Positions 1 to 8,145 of a stretch of DNA of 33,172 nt are shown piece by piece. The DNA is from Suttonella ornithocola (GTDB taxonomy: Bacteria; Pseudomonadota; Gammaproteobacteria; Cardiobacteriales; Cardiobacteriaceae). How positions within the stretch are numbered: position 1 is the stretch's first letter; the number at the start of each line of letters is the position of its first letter. The translations under genes were made by a program, and so were the position numbers. The DNA lies in assembly GCF_001889065.1 (NCBI RefSeq), contig NZ_LWHB01000007.1, positions 1 to 33,172 of the forward strand. The letters run 5' to 3'. The notes beneath the pieces were generated by a model. It saw only the letters and a list, made by a program, of their open reading frames with translations. It was not told where the DNA came from and did not search any database.

Positions 1-739
1 GTTTTTTTGCAAAGGTCTCAAATGGTGCCGTTTGCTGAGATTTAACCGGAGACCAAATACCTAAAAATGGTAAATCCTTACTTCCACAAATGACTTGCTC
101 TCCATTATCGTCTAACAATTCCGCTGTAATTTTGCCAGTATTTGAATGATAAATAAGGGTATTCTCCTTTTCTAGAGTTACTATAAATACCTGATTAAGT
201 AGATAATTTATACTAGGACTATAGCTAGCTTCCCAAAAAATGTATACAACATTAACTCAATATCCACTTTAAAAACAGCCTAATATCCCAAAGTTTTGTA
301 TGTATTTTTTGGGAGTCCTACTATAGAGGCATAAAGCATTTGAGTACTATCAAGATTCGCTGAGCAATATTGCGTTAAAATCGTATTTTTCTTTAGCCAC
401 GTTTCCATTTCCAACCGATACACAAAAGGATAATTTTTATGTGTGGTAACGCTCGCTTCTAACATAAAGCAACAGCTTTCTGATGTATGCGCTATCAATT
501 TCCATTGGCTATCCCGTGCAAATCCATGCTGACGCATTGCATAAGAAATACCCGCATGACGAAAACTATCTTCATAAAACTTTCCTACAATGGGAAATAA
601 CAAAGGTACTCGACGCTCCCTACCAAGCATCATCCCTGCCATAAACGTTCACATCCTTTACTGACTTTAAGCTCATCCATTGCACACCAAAGTCATCAAT
701 TGCTAGTATTCAAAGTTGATTGGATAACGTAATTCCCAT
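1..739 (-). pseudogene. Degraded aldose 1-epimerase (LacX/GalM-like), truncated by the left edge
   Basis: Remnant of a LacX-type aldose 1-epimerase, a family that interconverts sugar anomers. Reading the minus strand from ATG 737-739, which has a GGAGG ribosome site just before it, the start MGITLSNQL is followed by an in-frame TGA at 710-712. The same frame then continues with IDDFGVQWMSLK, like the family N terminus. A TAG at 620-622 and a frame change near 610-622 lead into an open stretch (about 618-280) carrying the family motifs LLFPIVGK and QHGFARDSQW. After another frame break near 280-320, a third stretch runs off the window edge and contains LPFLGIWSP and APFETF, matching the family's C-terminal region. 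At least three lesions mean it cannot make the full protein. It lies beyond galE and ugd, a sugar-related context. Assignment rests on motif recall; decay is seen directly. Confidence 0.75.
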
Positions 740-864
740 TCTGCCTCCATACGAGTCATACAATAAAAACTATTGTAAAACTGATTGAGAAAAATATAGA
801 AAAATTTAAACACATTTATTTAGATGGAAAAAATACGATAAAATAAATGATTTAAGGAAACAAC

Positions 865-1182
865 ATGGCAGATTTTTCAAAAGTTCAATTATTATCGGAT
901 ACCGTTGTAATTGAGCAGCACGAATTTCCATTATTTGAATATACAGGGCTTTATCAAAAATGCTATAGCGCCGCGCAGCGCTTAACTTTTAGCTCAATTA
1001 TTGTGCCACTTTCAGAAACCCGCGAGATTAGCGATGAGAAATTGCTAAATTTAATTGTGGCTTCGGGGTATGTGGATGAAGACAGCGATATGACTTTTCG
1101 CATCAACGAGGCATCTGGCTATTTTTACACGTATTTTAATTTTCAGCCCGATACGGATGCGCCATCAGTCGCTGCCGAATAA
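865..1182 (+). CDS. Uncharacterised 105-residue protein
   Basis: I do not recognise this small protein. It has no signal peptide or membrane segment and is rich in acidic residues near its end (DEDSD, DTDAP). Aromatic residues are frequent (EFPLFEYTGLYQ, SGYFYTYFNF), which suggests a small folded soluble domain. The ATG at 865 has AAGGA about eight bases upstream and a plausible -10 (TAAAAT, 839-844), so the start is well supported. It is transcribed alone, facing ugd, and its last 18 bases overlap the 3' end of ugd on the other strand. Amino-acid composition looks like a real gene and not a shadow, because ugd occupies only its tail. Function unknown. Confidence 0.75.
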   Translation: MADFSKVQLLSDTVVIEQHEFPLFEYTGLYQKCYSAAQRLTFSSIIVPLSETREISDEKLLNLIVASGYVDEDSDMTFRINEASGYFYTYFNFQPDTDAPSVAAE

Positions 1183-2331
1183 ATCTCGCGTATAAAGTTT
1201 GTCCACAACATCTGCTAATACAGAATCAAAACGATTACTAATAATGACTTCTGATTGCGCTTTAAATGATGCTAGCGACCCAATTAAGCGGTAGCCTTCA
1301 AAAGCGGCACCGCTTAAAGTGGGCTCATAAATAATCACTTCTATCCCTTCTTTTGCTAATAAGTCCATGACATCTAAAATCGCTGACGCCCGAAAGTTAT
1401 CTGAACCTTGCTTCATTACTAGACGATATACACCGACTGTTTTGGGTTGACGTTTTAAAATATTATCGGCAATGGTCTGCTTACGCGTATCATTAGACTT
1501 TACGATTGATTCAATTAAGTTATTCGGAATATCTCGAAAATTTGCCAATAGCTGCTTAGTATCTTTTGGTAAACAATACCCACCATAACCAAAAGATGGA
1601 TTATTGTAATAATCGCCAATTCTTGGGTCAGCACATACGCCCGTAATAATTTCACGACTATTTAATCCCAATGCTTCTGCATAAGAATCTAATTCATTAA
1701 AAAAGCTTACCCGCATCGCTAAATAAGTATTGGCAAATAGTTTAACTGCCTCTGCCTCTGTGCTATGGGTAAAAATTTTCACAATATGTTGCTTGTGCGC
1801 GCAGCGCTCTAACATATCAGCAAAAATTTTTCCTGCCTCATCATGGCTTCCAATGATAATGCGCGAAGGATAAAGATTATCGTAAAGCGCCTTCCCTTCT
1901 CTTAAAAACTCTGGTGAAAAAATAATATTATCTGCTTGATGCCTAGCACACATATCAGCAGTAAAACCAACGGGAACGGTTGATTTGATAATAATGGTCG
2001 CTTGTGGCGCATATTGGAGCGCATCAGCAATAACTGACTCGACTGAGCGCGTATTAAAATACCCTGTCCGCGTATCATAGTCGGTAGGGGTAGCAATCAC
2101 CACATAATCCGCCTCTGCATAAGCAGTAAGTTTATCGGTTGTTGGTATAAAAGATAATTGTTCATCTGCTAAAAAGGCTTCTATTTCCGCATCTTTAATC
2201 GGCGCTTGGCGTTGTTTTAAAGCATCTACTCGCGCTTGGTCAATATCAAGCGCAAAGACGGGATAATGCTGTGCCAACAATAAAGCATTAGATAAACCGA
2301 CATAGCCCGTGCCAACAACGGTAACTTTCAT
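1165..2331 (-). CDS. ugd: UDP-glucose 6-dehydrogenase
   Basis: Oxidises UDP-glucose to UDP-glucuronate with two NAD+, in the cytoplasm, providing precursors for capsule, lipopolysaccharide or other surface sugars. The 388 residues match the E. coli Ugd length. Visible are the N-terminal Rossmann motif GTGYVG (7-12), the STVPVGFT segment (about 117-124), the central helix with EAVKLFAN (Lys197), and the catalytic loop GYGGYCLPKDTKQ with nucleophile Cys253. A second Rossmann-like UDP-binding domain occupies the last third. It follows galE by 18 bases with an AGAGAG ribosome site, so the two form an operon drawing on the same UDP-sugar pool. No terminator is visible after it; the 3' end runs 18 bases into the opposing small gene. 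Confidence 0.95.
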   Translation of the reverse strand: MKVTVVGTGYVGLSNALLLAQHYPVFALDIDQARVDALKQRQAPIKDAEIEAFLADEQLSFIPTTDKLTAYAEADYVVIATPTDYDTRTGYFNTRSVESVIADALQYAPQATIIIKSTVPVGFTADMCARHQADNIIFSPEFLREGKALYDNLYPSRIIIGSHDEAGKIFADMLERCAHKQHIVKIFTHSTEAEAVKLFANTYLAMRVSFFNELDSYAEALGLNSREIITGVCADPRIGDYYNNPSFGYGGYCLPKDTKQLLANFRDIPNNLIESIVKSNDTRKQTIADNILKRQPKTVGVYRLVMKQGSDNFRASAILDVMDLLAKEGIEVIIYEPTLSGAAFEGYRLIGSLASFKAQSEVIISNRFDSVLADVVDKLYTRDLFGSD

Positions 2332-2349
2332 TATTTTCTCTCTTTTATC

Positions 2350-3363
2350 TTATACTTTGTATCCATTAGGGTTATGAGACTGCCAGCGCCAAGTATCTGC
2401 CATCATTTCAGAAAGTCCACGTTTGGCTTGCCAGCCTAACTCTGCTTTTGCCTTACTTGGATCGGCATAACAAATGGCAATATCTCCCGCCCGACGAGGC
2501 GCAATTTTATAAGGAAGCAGTTTTCCACTGGCTTTTTCAAATGCGCTAACCATTTCTAATACCGAATAACCATTGCCTGTGCCTAAATTCCACACACGCA
2601 ATCCCGGTGCTTTTTCGATTTCTGCCAATGCATCCAAATGCCCTTGCGCTAAATCCATCACATGAATGTAATCTCGAACGCCTGTTCCATCTTTTGTTGG
2701 ATAATCATTACCAAAAACAGATAGTTCAGGCAATGCGCCGACGGCTACTTTGGCAATATACGGCAATAAATTATTTGGAATACCATTAGGGTCTTCCCCG
2801 ATTTGTCCGCTTTCATGCGCACCAACAGGATTAAAATAGCGCAGTGTCGCAATATGCCATTGCGGGTCAGCTTTGATTAAATCTTCTAAAATCTCTTCAA
2901 TCATCAACTTTGTGCGACCGTAAGGATTGGTGGGTTTGCTAGTTGGGCAGGTTTCTTTAATGGGCATTTCTTTTGGTTCGCCATAAACCGTTGCCGAAGA
3001 GCTAAAAACAAAGGTTTTTACGTTTGCTTCCTGCATGGCTTGCAATAAAGTGACTGCGCCATAGACATTGCAATGATAGTATTCCAACGGTTTTTCTATA
3101 CTTTCGCCTACGGCTTTCAGCCCAGCAAAATTCATCACAGCGCGAATACCAAACTCTGCGAAAATCTTATCTAACAATGCTCTATCACGAATATCACCTT
3201 TAATAAAAGTGAGATTTTTCCTTGCTAACTGCTCTACCCGCTTTAGCGCTTTTTCACTGCTATTAGATAAATCATCTACAACTACAACGTCATATCCTGC
3301 TTGTAGCAATAATAAAACGGTATGTGAACCAATATAGCCCGCACCACCTGGAACTAAAATCAT
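2350..3363 (-). CDS. galE: UDP-glucose 4-epimerase
   Basis: Interconverts UDP-glucose and UDP-galactose using tightly bound NAD+; cytoplasmic, Leloir pathway and surface-sugar supply. The 337 residues are the usual GalE length. The short-chain dehydrogenase signature is complete: GGAGYIGSH (6-14) for NAD binding, SSATVYG (122-128), and Y148-G-R-T-K152 as the catalytic YxxxK. The family stretches LRYFNPVGAH and GTGVRDYIHVMDLA are intact. The ATG is preceded by GGGAGG and, further up, by a perfect TATAAT. It is the first gene of a galE-ugd pair; the broken aldose epimerase beyond ugd may once have belonged to the same sugar locus (inference). Confidence 0.97.
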   Translation of the reverse strand: MILVPGGAGYIGSHTVLLLLQAGYDVVVVDDLSNSSEKALKRVEQLARKNLTFIKGDIRDRALLDKIFAEFGIRAVMNFAGLKAVGESIEKPLEYYHCNVYGAVTLLQAMQEANVKTFVFSSSATVYGEPKEMPIKETCPTSKPTNPYGRTKLMIEEILEDLIKADPQWHIATLRYFNPVGAHESGQIGEDPNGIPNNLLPYIAKVAVGALPELSVFGNDYPTKDGTGVRDYIHVMDLAQGHLDALAEIEKAPGLRVWNLGTGNGYSVLEMVSAFEKASGKLLPYKIAPRRAGDIAICYADPSKAKAELGWQAKRGLSEMMADTWRWQSHNPNGYKV

Positions 3364-3397
3364 GTTGCCTCCCAGTTTTCATCATCATTGCATATTG

Positions 3398-3427
3398 ATT
3401 ATATACGCTTTTAATAGCATAAGCTAA
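3398..3427 (-). promoter_or_regulatory. Candidate sigma-70 promoter for galE-ugd
   Basis: On the minus strand a perfect -10 TATAAT lies at 3398-3403, about 35 bases before the galE ATG. At 18 bases spacing the -35 position holds TTAGCT (3422-3427), a weak match. It lies back-to-back with the permease promoter. Called from consensus only. Confidence 0.45.
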
Positions 3428-3458
3428 ACTTTCCAATCTACCGAAAAATGATTGATAG

Positions 3459-3486
3459 CTGACATTCTCAAATCTACAGCTATACT
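3459..3486 (+). promoter_or_regulatory. Candidate sigma-70 promoter for the SLC13-type permease
   Basis: CTGACA at 3459-3464 (five of six -35 bases) and TATACT at 3481-3486 (five of six -10 bases) are separated by 16 bases. The ATG follows about 30 bases later with GGGG as ribosome site. This is one of the better promoter matches in the window. Confidence 0.55.
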
Positions 3487-3515
3487 GTTTAATCTTTCTC
3501 ATTTTCGGGGCGACT

Positions 3516-5240
3516 ATGGCTTATCTTGTATTAATTTGCATTCCATTATTACTCATCCTACTGATTAGTGATGTTGTTGCCCCCTCTTTAGCCTTTTTCT
3601 CAATGGCTTTTATCTTCCAATTACTAGGGATTATTAGCTTAGAAAGTTTTCTAACCAGCTACGTCAACCCTACCTTAATTTCTCTCATACTGCTACTACT
3701 CATCTCAACAGCAATTGAACGAACCTCTGTCATCAACTATGCTGCCAGACATTTAATTACCCGTAATGAAAGCCACTCGCTTATCCGCCTAATTGGCTTT
3801 TCCTCTCTCTTATCAGCATTTATCAACAATACCGCAGTGGTTTCTGCCTTTATTTCTACCGTTGCGCGCCAACATCGCCTAAATCCCTCTCGCCTACTCA
3901 TTCCGCTATCTTATGCCTCAATCATCGGCGGTATCACCACTCTAATTGGAACCTCAACCAATCTCATTGTAAACTCTTTTGTCATAAAAGCAGGTCATGC
4001 CCCGATTGGGCTGTTTGCTTTCGCAGCTGTCGGACTGCCTATTGCTTTTATTTGCTTACCTCTGCTTTTTTTCTTGAGCAAGCGACTTACCGAGCGAGCG
4101 CCTAATCGCTTACCCGTTGATAAAACTTACTTTCTAAATGCACTCGTAGAAAAAAATTGCCCTCTCATTGGCAAAAGCGTCCGTGATAACCAATTACACG
4201 ATTTAAATGGGATGTTCCTATTAGAAATAGAACGCGCTGGACGCCTAATTAGCCCTGTTAGTCCAACAGAAATCATCCAAGCAAATGACAACCTGATTTT
4301 TACAGGTGCTGCCGAACATCTAAGCGACTTACGAAAGCATCATCATCTTCGTATCTTAGGCGAAAAAATTGATGATTTACTCACGGGAAATCTAACAGAA
4401 GTGATTGTCTTACCCAATGCTTGTATCATCAATCAAACCTTACAAACACTTGATTTTCGCAGTATGTTTAACGCGGGTATTGTCGCTATTCATCGCCGCG
4501 GTAAACGCCTTACCGGCAATTTGGGCAATATTCAGATAAAAACAGGAGATAACCTCATTTTAGCCACCAGTGCAGATTTTTACGACCAAACCAACATTGA
4601 ACGTAACTTCGCCATTCTCAATGAAAAAGCCATTCGCAAAACGCTTAGCCCTAAAAGAAGTACTTTTGTCATTATAGGCTTTTTAGCTGCCATTTTTAGC
4701 GCTGCTATTGGGCTGATACCGCTGATTAACGCTCTAATATTGTTACTTGGCGCCTTAATTATTAGCAAAACACTAGAGATACAAGACCTTAAAAGCTGTT
4801 TTCCATTTGACTTACTCATCATCATTGGCTCTTCATTAGCGCTTTCTGAAGCGCTTATAAACTCAGGTGCTGCTGATATTATTGGAGAAACTATGCAACA
4901 CCTCTTCTCCAAAATGGGCATATATGGCGCACTTATTGCCATTTATTTCCTCACCGTCTTACTCACTGAAGCCATTACCAACAACGCCGCAGCAGCTATT
5001 GTCGTTCCGATCGCCATCTCTACCGCTAATGCCTATCAAGTTGATATCATGCCATTTGTTATGATTGTTGCTTATGCCGCAAGCGCTTGCTTTCTCATGC
5101 CATTTGGCTATCAAACGCATCTCATGGTCTACTCTCCAGGCAATTACAAAATAATAGACTTTATTCGAACAGGCTTTCCGCTCACCCTGATTTATGGTGC
5201 TATAGCCATTATATTAGTGCCTGTGTTTTTTCCTTTTTAA
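3516..5240 (+). CDS. SLC13/DASS-type anion permease with two cytoplasmic TrkA-C domains
   Basis: An inner-membrane permease of the divalent anion:sodium symporter superfamily; family members carry sulfate, dicarboxylates or other small anions, and the substrate cannot be told from sequence. It has 574 residues. About five to six membrane segments come first, with the family signatures INNTAVV (about 103-109) and LIGTSTNLIVNSF (about 143-155). Residues about 205-365 are a hydrophilic insert that looks like two consecutive TrkA-C (RCK-C) domains, each with a segment of the type 'gDnLi..g' (ANDNLIFTGA, TGDNLILATS). The second membrane half carries the repeat signature TEAITNNAAAAIVV and the family's MPFGYQTHLMV. 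This inverted-repeat plus double RCK-C layout is known in bacterial SLC13 permeases. Its own promoter lies just upstream; the flavin reductase gene follows 50 bases later and may be co-transcribed. Confidence 0.88.
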   Translation: MAYLVLICIPLLLILLISDVVAPSLAFFSMAFIFQLLGIISLESFLTSYVNPTLISLILLLLISTAIERTSVINYAARHLITRNESHSLIRLIGFSSLLSAFINNTAVVSAFISTVARQHRLNPSRLLIPLSYASIIGGITTLIGTSTNLIVNSFVIKAGHAPIGLFAFAAVGLPIAFICLPLLFFLSKRLTERAPNRLPVDKTYFLNALVEKNCPLIGKSVRDNQLHDLNGMFLLEIERAGRLISPVSPTEIIQANDNLIFTGAAEHLSDLRKHHHLRILGEKIDDLLTGNLTEVIVLPNACIINQTLQTLDFRSMFNAGIVAIHRRGKRLTGNLGNIQIKTGDNLILATSADFYDQTNIERNFAILNEKAIRKTLSPKRSTFVIIGFLAAIFSAAIGLIPLINALILLLGALIISKTLEIQDLKSCFPFDLLIIIGSSLALSEALINSGAADIIGETMQHLFSKMGIYGALIAIYFLTVLLTEAITNNAAAAIVVPIAISTANAYQVDIMPFVMIVAYAASACFLMPFGYQTHLMVYSPGNYKIIDFIRTGFPLTLIYGAIAIILVPVFFPF

Positions 5241-5290
5241 ACATTTTCGCTTATCATAAGTCTTTACCTTAACCAATTTAACCATTGCTT

Positions 5291-5773
5291 ATGATTGATG
5301 CACATGAATTTAAAGCAGCTATGCGCCTATTTGCTAGCGGAATTACGGTTCTAACGTGGAAAGGAGCCGATACGCCAGTACAAGGAATCACTGTTAGCGC
5401 GTTTTCCTCTCTATCCCTACATCCACCTTTGGTTTTATTTTGTATTGATCAAGACGCCTATATTTATCCAGAATTATGCGAGCAAAAAACGCTCATCATC
5501 AACATTCTCGCCGAAGGACAAACCGACTTAGCCTACCAGTTTGCAAGCGGTGATCGTAGTCAGTTAGAAGAGCACCTCTCAACAGCCAATAATGCCGCTC
5601 TACCCATGCTAAAAAATGCACAAGCCAATTTAGTTGTCAACATCGTTAATCGCCTTGCTCAAGGTGATCACGACATTTTTATCGCAGAAATCCAAGAAAG
5701 CCACATTTATCCTGAACGTGGACCCTTACTTTATTACAACAGCCGGATTTTCCATAAAGATGCCGCTCATTGA
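5291..5773 (+). CDS. Flavin reductase-like FMN-binding protein
   Basis: A small split-barrel flavoprotein of the flavin reductase-like family, whose members reduce FMN or FAD with NAD(P)H, often for a partner oxygenase. The 160 residues match the family. Typical features are the opening MRLFASGITVLTW, the flavin-contact stretch GITVSAFSSLSLHPPLVLFCI, the segment LIINILAEGQ, and QGDHDIFIAEI followed by LLYYNSRIF near the end. ATG 5291 is chosen over an in-frame TTG six bases earlier; neither has a good ribosome site, so translation may be weak or coupled to the permease gene. Its last 14 bases overlap the start of the Nudix gene. No oxygenase partner is present nearby, so the physiological role is open. 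Confidence 0.85.
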   Translation: MIDAHEFKAAMRLFASGITVLTWKGADTPVQGITVSAFSSLSLHPPLVLFCIDQDAYIYPELCEQKTLIINILAEGQTDLAYQFASGDRSQLEEHLSTANNAALPMLKNAQANLVVNIVNRLAQGDHDIFIAEIQESHIYPERGPLLYYNSRIFHKDAAH

Positions 5774-6611
5774 TTCCTTTACCTACGCAAATAACGCCAA
5801 GCTAAGCGATTACCAGCCTTGGTATATTCATAACCATCACATAGGATACATTCGCCGAACCTTGCGTGCTACCCTTGCGGACTACGGACTAACGTTCACA
5901 GAAAAAGAAGACTGCCTTTACTGGCAACCTATTGGTAATTTTGATGAAAACAGCGCATTCTTAGCAGAAATTACTCAAAAAATGGAGAAAACGGGCTTTG
6001 TTCATGGTTGGCGTGATGAACTTTATCCCATTGCCTCTGCCTACAATAGCACACCGTACGCGCTTATTGAGCGTGCTGCCTTACCTATATTGGGATGTAA
6101 AGGCTATGGCGTTCACCTTAATGGACTCGTTAAAAAAGCCGACCGAATCTATATGTGGATTGCGCGTCGAGCAGCGAACAAACCAACTTCCCCCAACAAA
6201 CTGGATCAAATTGCCGCTGGTGGATTACCTTATGGCATCAGCGCATTTGATAACCTACAAAAAGAATGTGCGGAAGAAGCCGCTATCCCCTTTGAGCTAA
6301 GTCGAAAAGCCATTGCTTGTGGAGTCAGTAGTTATTACCATGAAGTTGATAACGGCATACGTGCGGATGTTATGTTTCATTATGACCTTTGGCTACCTGA
6401 AAGCTTTACACCGCACAATACCGACGGAGAAGTCGCCGCGTTTTACTGCTTACCGATAGAAGAGGTCTTAGTACAACTAGAAAACCAACCAGAAACCTTT
6501 AAATACAACTCGGCCATTGTGATGATTGATTGTGCGATTCGTCATGGCTTATTAACGCCTGACAATACTCACAACTATACCGAACTTTGTGCTGCTATGT
6601 GTCAGCACTAA
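5760..6611 (+). CDS. DUF4743/Nudix hydrolase (thiamine pyrophosphokinase-related Nudix)
   Basis: A 283-residue protein with an N-terminal DUF4743 region (about 1-115) and a C-terminal Nudix fold (about 116-270). The Nudix box is the degenerate form of this subfamily: AAGGLPYGISAFDN, then KEC (168-170) and AEEAAI (171-176), with Ser in place of the usual first Glu. Relatives in yeast and plants (the Tnr3/YJR142W group) hydrolyse damaged thiamine diphosphate analogues, a metabolite-repair job; transfer of that role here is inference. ATG 5760 is preferred over an in-frame ATG at 5634, which would overlap the flavin reductase by 140 bases. With 5760 the overlap is only 14 bases, which suggests translational coupling. 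It ends eight bases from the convergent recX. Confidence 0.85.
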   Translation: MPLIDSFTYANNAKLSDYQPWYIHNHHIGYIRRTLRATLADYGLTFTEKEDCLYWQPIGNFDENSAFLAEITQKMEKTGFVHGWRDELYPIASAYNSTPYALIERAALPILGCKGYGVHLNGLVKKADRIYMWIARRAANKPTSPNKLDQIAAGGLPYGISAFDNLQKECAEEAAIPFELSRKAIACGVSSYYHEVDNGIRADVMFHYDLWLPESFTPHNTDGEVAAFYCLPIEEVLVQLENQPETFKYNSAIVMIDCAIRHGLLTPDNTHNYTELCAAMCQH

Positions 6612-6619
6612 ATTTATCC

Positions 6620-7081
6620 TTATTGATTATCTTCTTCTGCGGCTTGATACTGCTCAAAAGTAAAGCCGCGTTGTGCTAAAAACCGTTGACGCTTTGCGCG
6701 TTCCTTAGCATCTTTAGTCGGTTGAGCATATTTCTTTGCATAAACCTCACTGGCACGCGCAAACCAATCTTCTGATTCTAACGTATCTCGAATCAAACTC
6801 TCATCTATTCCACGCTGCTTGAGCGATTGCCGAATCTTTAAAGGTCCATCTCCACGCATCGCTTTACTGCGGATATACGTTTGTGCAAAACGCTCATCAC
6901 TTTGCCAACCCTTTTCCGCTAATTGATTTAAAACCGCTTCTATCACTTCCGCTGGAATAGAATCCTTGGCTTTTGCCGATAGCTCAGCACGACTATGTTC
7001 TCGTCGCGCCAAAGCCTCTACACATAATGCTTCAAATGCACGGAAAGCCTCTGCATCTAATTCCGAATTATTCGTCAGCAT
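6620..7081 (-). CDS. recX: RecA regulatory protein RecX
   Basis: Modulates RecA by binding within the RecA filament groove and limiting recombinase and co-protease activity. The 153 residues are the normal length for this all-helical family of three tandem three-helix repeats. Visible family features are EALARREHSRAEL near the N terminus, KGWQSDERFAQTYIRSKAMRGDGPLKIRQSLKQRGI in the middle (residues about 57-92), and KRQRFLAQRGFTFEQ near the C terminus. The start ATG lies 14 bases inside the 3' end of recA, so the two are co-transcribed and probably translationally coupled. No separate promoter is visible. Confidence 0.95.
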   Translation of the reverse strand: MLTNNSELDAEAFRAFEALCVEALARREHSRAELSAKAKDSIPAEVIEAVLNQLAEKGWQSDERFAQTYIRSKAMRGDGPLKIRQSLKQRGIDESLIRDTLESEDWFARASEVYAKKYAQPTKDAKERAKRQRFLAQRGFTFEQYQAAEEDNQ

Positions 7082-8126
7082 TCTCTACACTCGAGATATC
7101 GGTATCATCTTCATGCGCTTCAGGTAACTGCATTTCTCCACCAATAAATTTTTCTCGAATTTGTACTTCAATTTTTTGTGCAATTTCAGGATTTTCTTTT
7201 AAGAACAAGCGAACCTTTTCCTTGCCTTGTCCAATCTTCTCATCATTATAAGAGTACCAAGCACCTGATTTTTGGATAATACCAGCATCAACCCCTAGCT
7301 TAATAACCTCTCCTTCATGGGAAACACCTTCTCCATAAAGAATTTCAAATTCTGCTTGCTTAAAAGGTGGCGCAACCTTATTTTTGACTACCTTAACACG
7401 CGTTTCATTGCCTAACACCTCATCGCCATCCTTGACCGAACCAATTCGACGAATATCCATGCGCACAGAAGCATAAAACTTTAACGCATTCCCACCAGTC
7501 GTCGTTTCTGGTGAACCAAACATTACGCCAATTTTCATCCGAATTTGGTTAATGAAGACTACGAGCGTATTTGCTTTCTTAATATGCCCCGTTAGCTTAC
7601 GCAATGCTTGGCTCATTAAGCGCGCTTGTAAGCCCATATGAGAATCCCCCATATCGCCTTCAATTTCTGCTTTTGGCGTCAAAGCTGCAACAGAATCCAC
7701 CACAATGACATCAAATGCACCAGAACGCACTAAAGCATCCGTAATTTCAAGTGCTTGTTCGCCATTATCAGGTTGGGTAACGTATAAATCCTCAATATTG
7801 ACCCCTAGCTTTTTCGCATAGACGGGATCTAAAGCATGTTCTGCATCAATAAATGCCGCTGTTCCACCTGATTTTTGCGCTTCTGCAATCACTTGCAACA
7901 TCATGGTTGTTTTACCTGATGATTCTGGACCGTAAATCTCAACAATTCGCCCCTTAGGTAGTCCACCAATGCCCAACGCGATATCCAATCCCAAAGACCC
8001 CGTAGAAATCGCTTCTACATCATGCCGCTCAGTTTGATCTCCCAAACGCATGACCGTTCCTTTTCCATATTGCTTATCCAAATGACCTAATACGGCATTT
8101 AAAGCTTTCTTTTGTTCTTCATTCAT
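7068..8126 (-). CDS. recA: Recombinase RecA
   Basis: ATP-dependent strand-exchange protein of homologous recombination and co-protease of the SOS response. It has 352 residues. Walker A is GPESSGKTT (66-74), Walker B lies in FDVIVVDSVAAL, and the DNA-binding loops L1 and L2 fall around GDSHMGLQARLMSQALRK and NQIRMKIGVMFGSPETTTGG (given in fragments). The C-terminal tail is acidic (EAHEDDTDISSVENADE), as is normal. It follows the TPR gene by 19 bases with AGGA as ribosome site, and overlaps recX by 14 bases. No LexA-type box (CTGT-N8-ACAG) is seen directly before it or before the TPR gene, so SOS control is not evident. Confidence 0.99.
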   Translation of the reverse strand: MNEEQKKALNAVLGHLDKQYGKGTVMRLGDQTERHDVEAISTGSLGLDIALGIGGLPKGRIVEIYGPESSGKTTMMLQVIAEAQKSGGTAAFIDAEHALDPVYAKKLGVNIEDLYVTQPDNGEQALEITDALVRSGAFDVIVVDSVAALTPKAEIEGDMGDSHMGLQARLMSQALRKLTGHIKKANTLVVFINQIRMKIGVMFGSPETTTGGNALKFYASVRMDIRRIGSVKDGDEVLGNETRVKVVKNKVAPPFKQAEFEILYGEGVSHEGEVIKLGVDAGIIQKSGAWYSYNDEKIGQGKEKVRLFLKENPEIAQKIEVQIREKFIGGEMQLPEAHEDDTDISSVENADE

Positions 8127-8145
8127 AAATATACATTCCTAACAG

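Noticed and set aside
4580..4942. 120-residue open frame on the minus strand inside the SLC13 permease gene
   Set aside because: It lies wholly within a well-supported membrane protein gene, has low-complexity Ile/Met/Ser/Lys composition and no ribosome site or family motifs.
5634..5759. Longer N terminus for the Nudix protein from ATG 5634
   Set aside because: It would overlap the flavin reductase by 140 bases; the extra residues do not resemble DUF4743, while ATG 5760 starts a family-like sequence.
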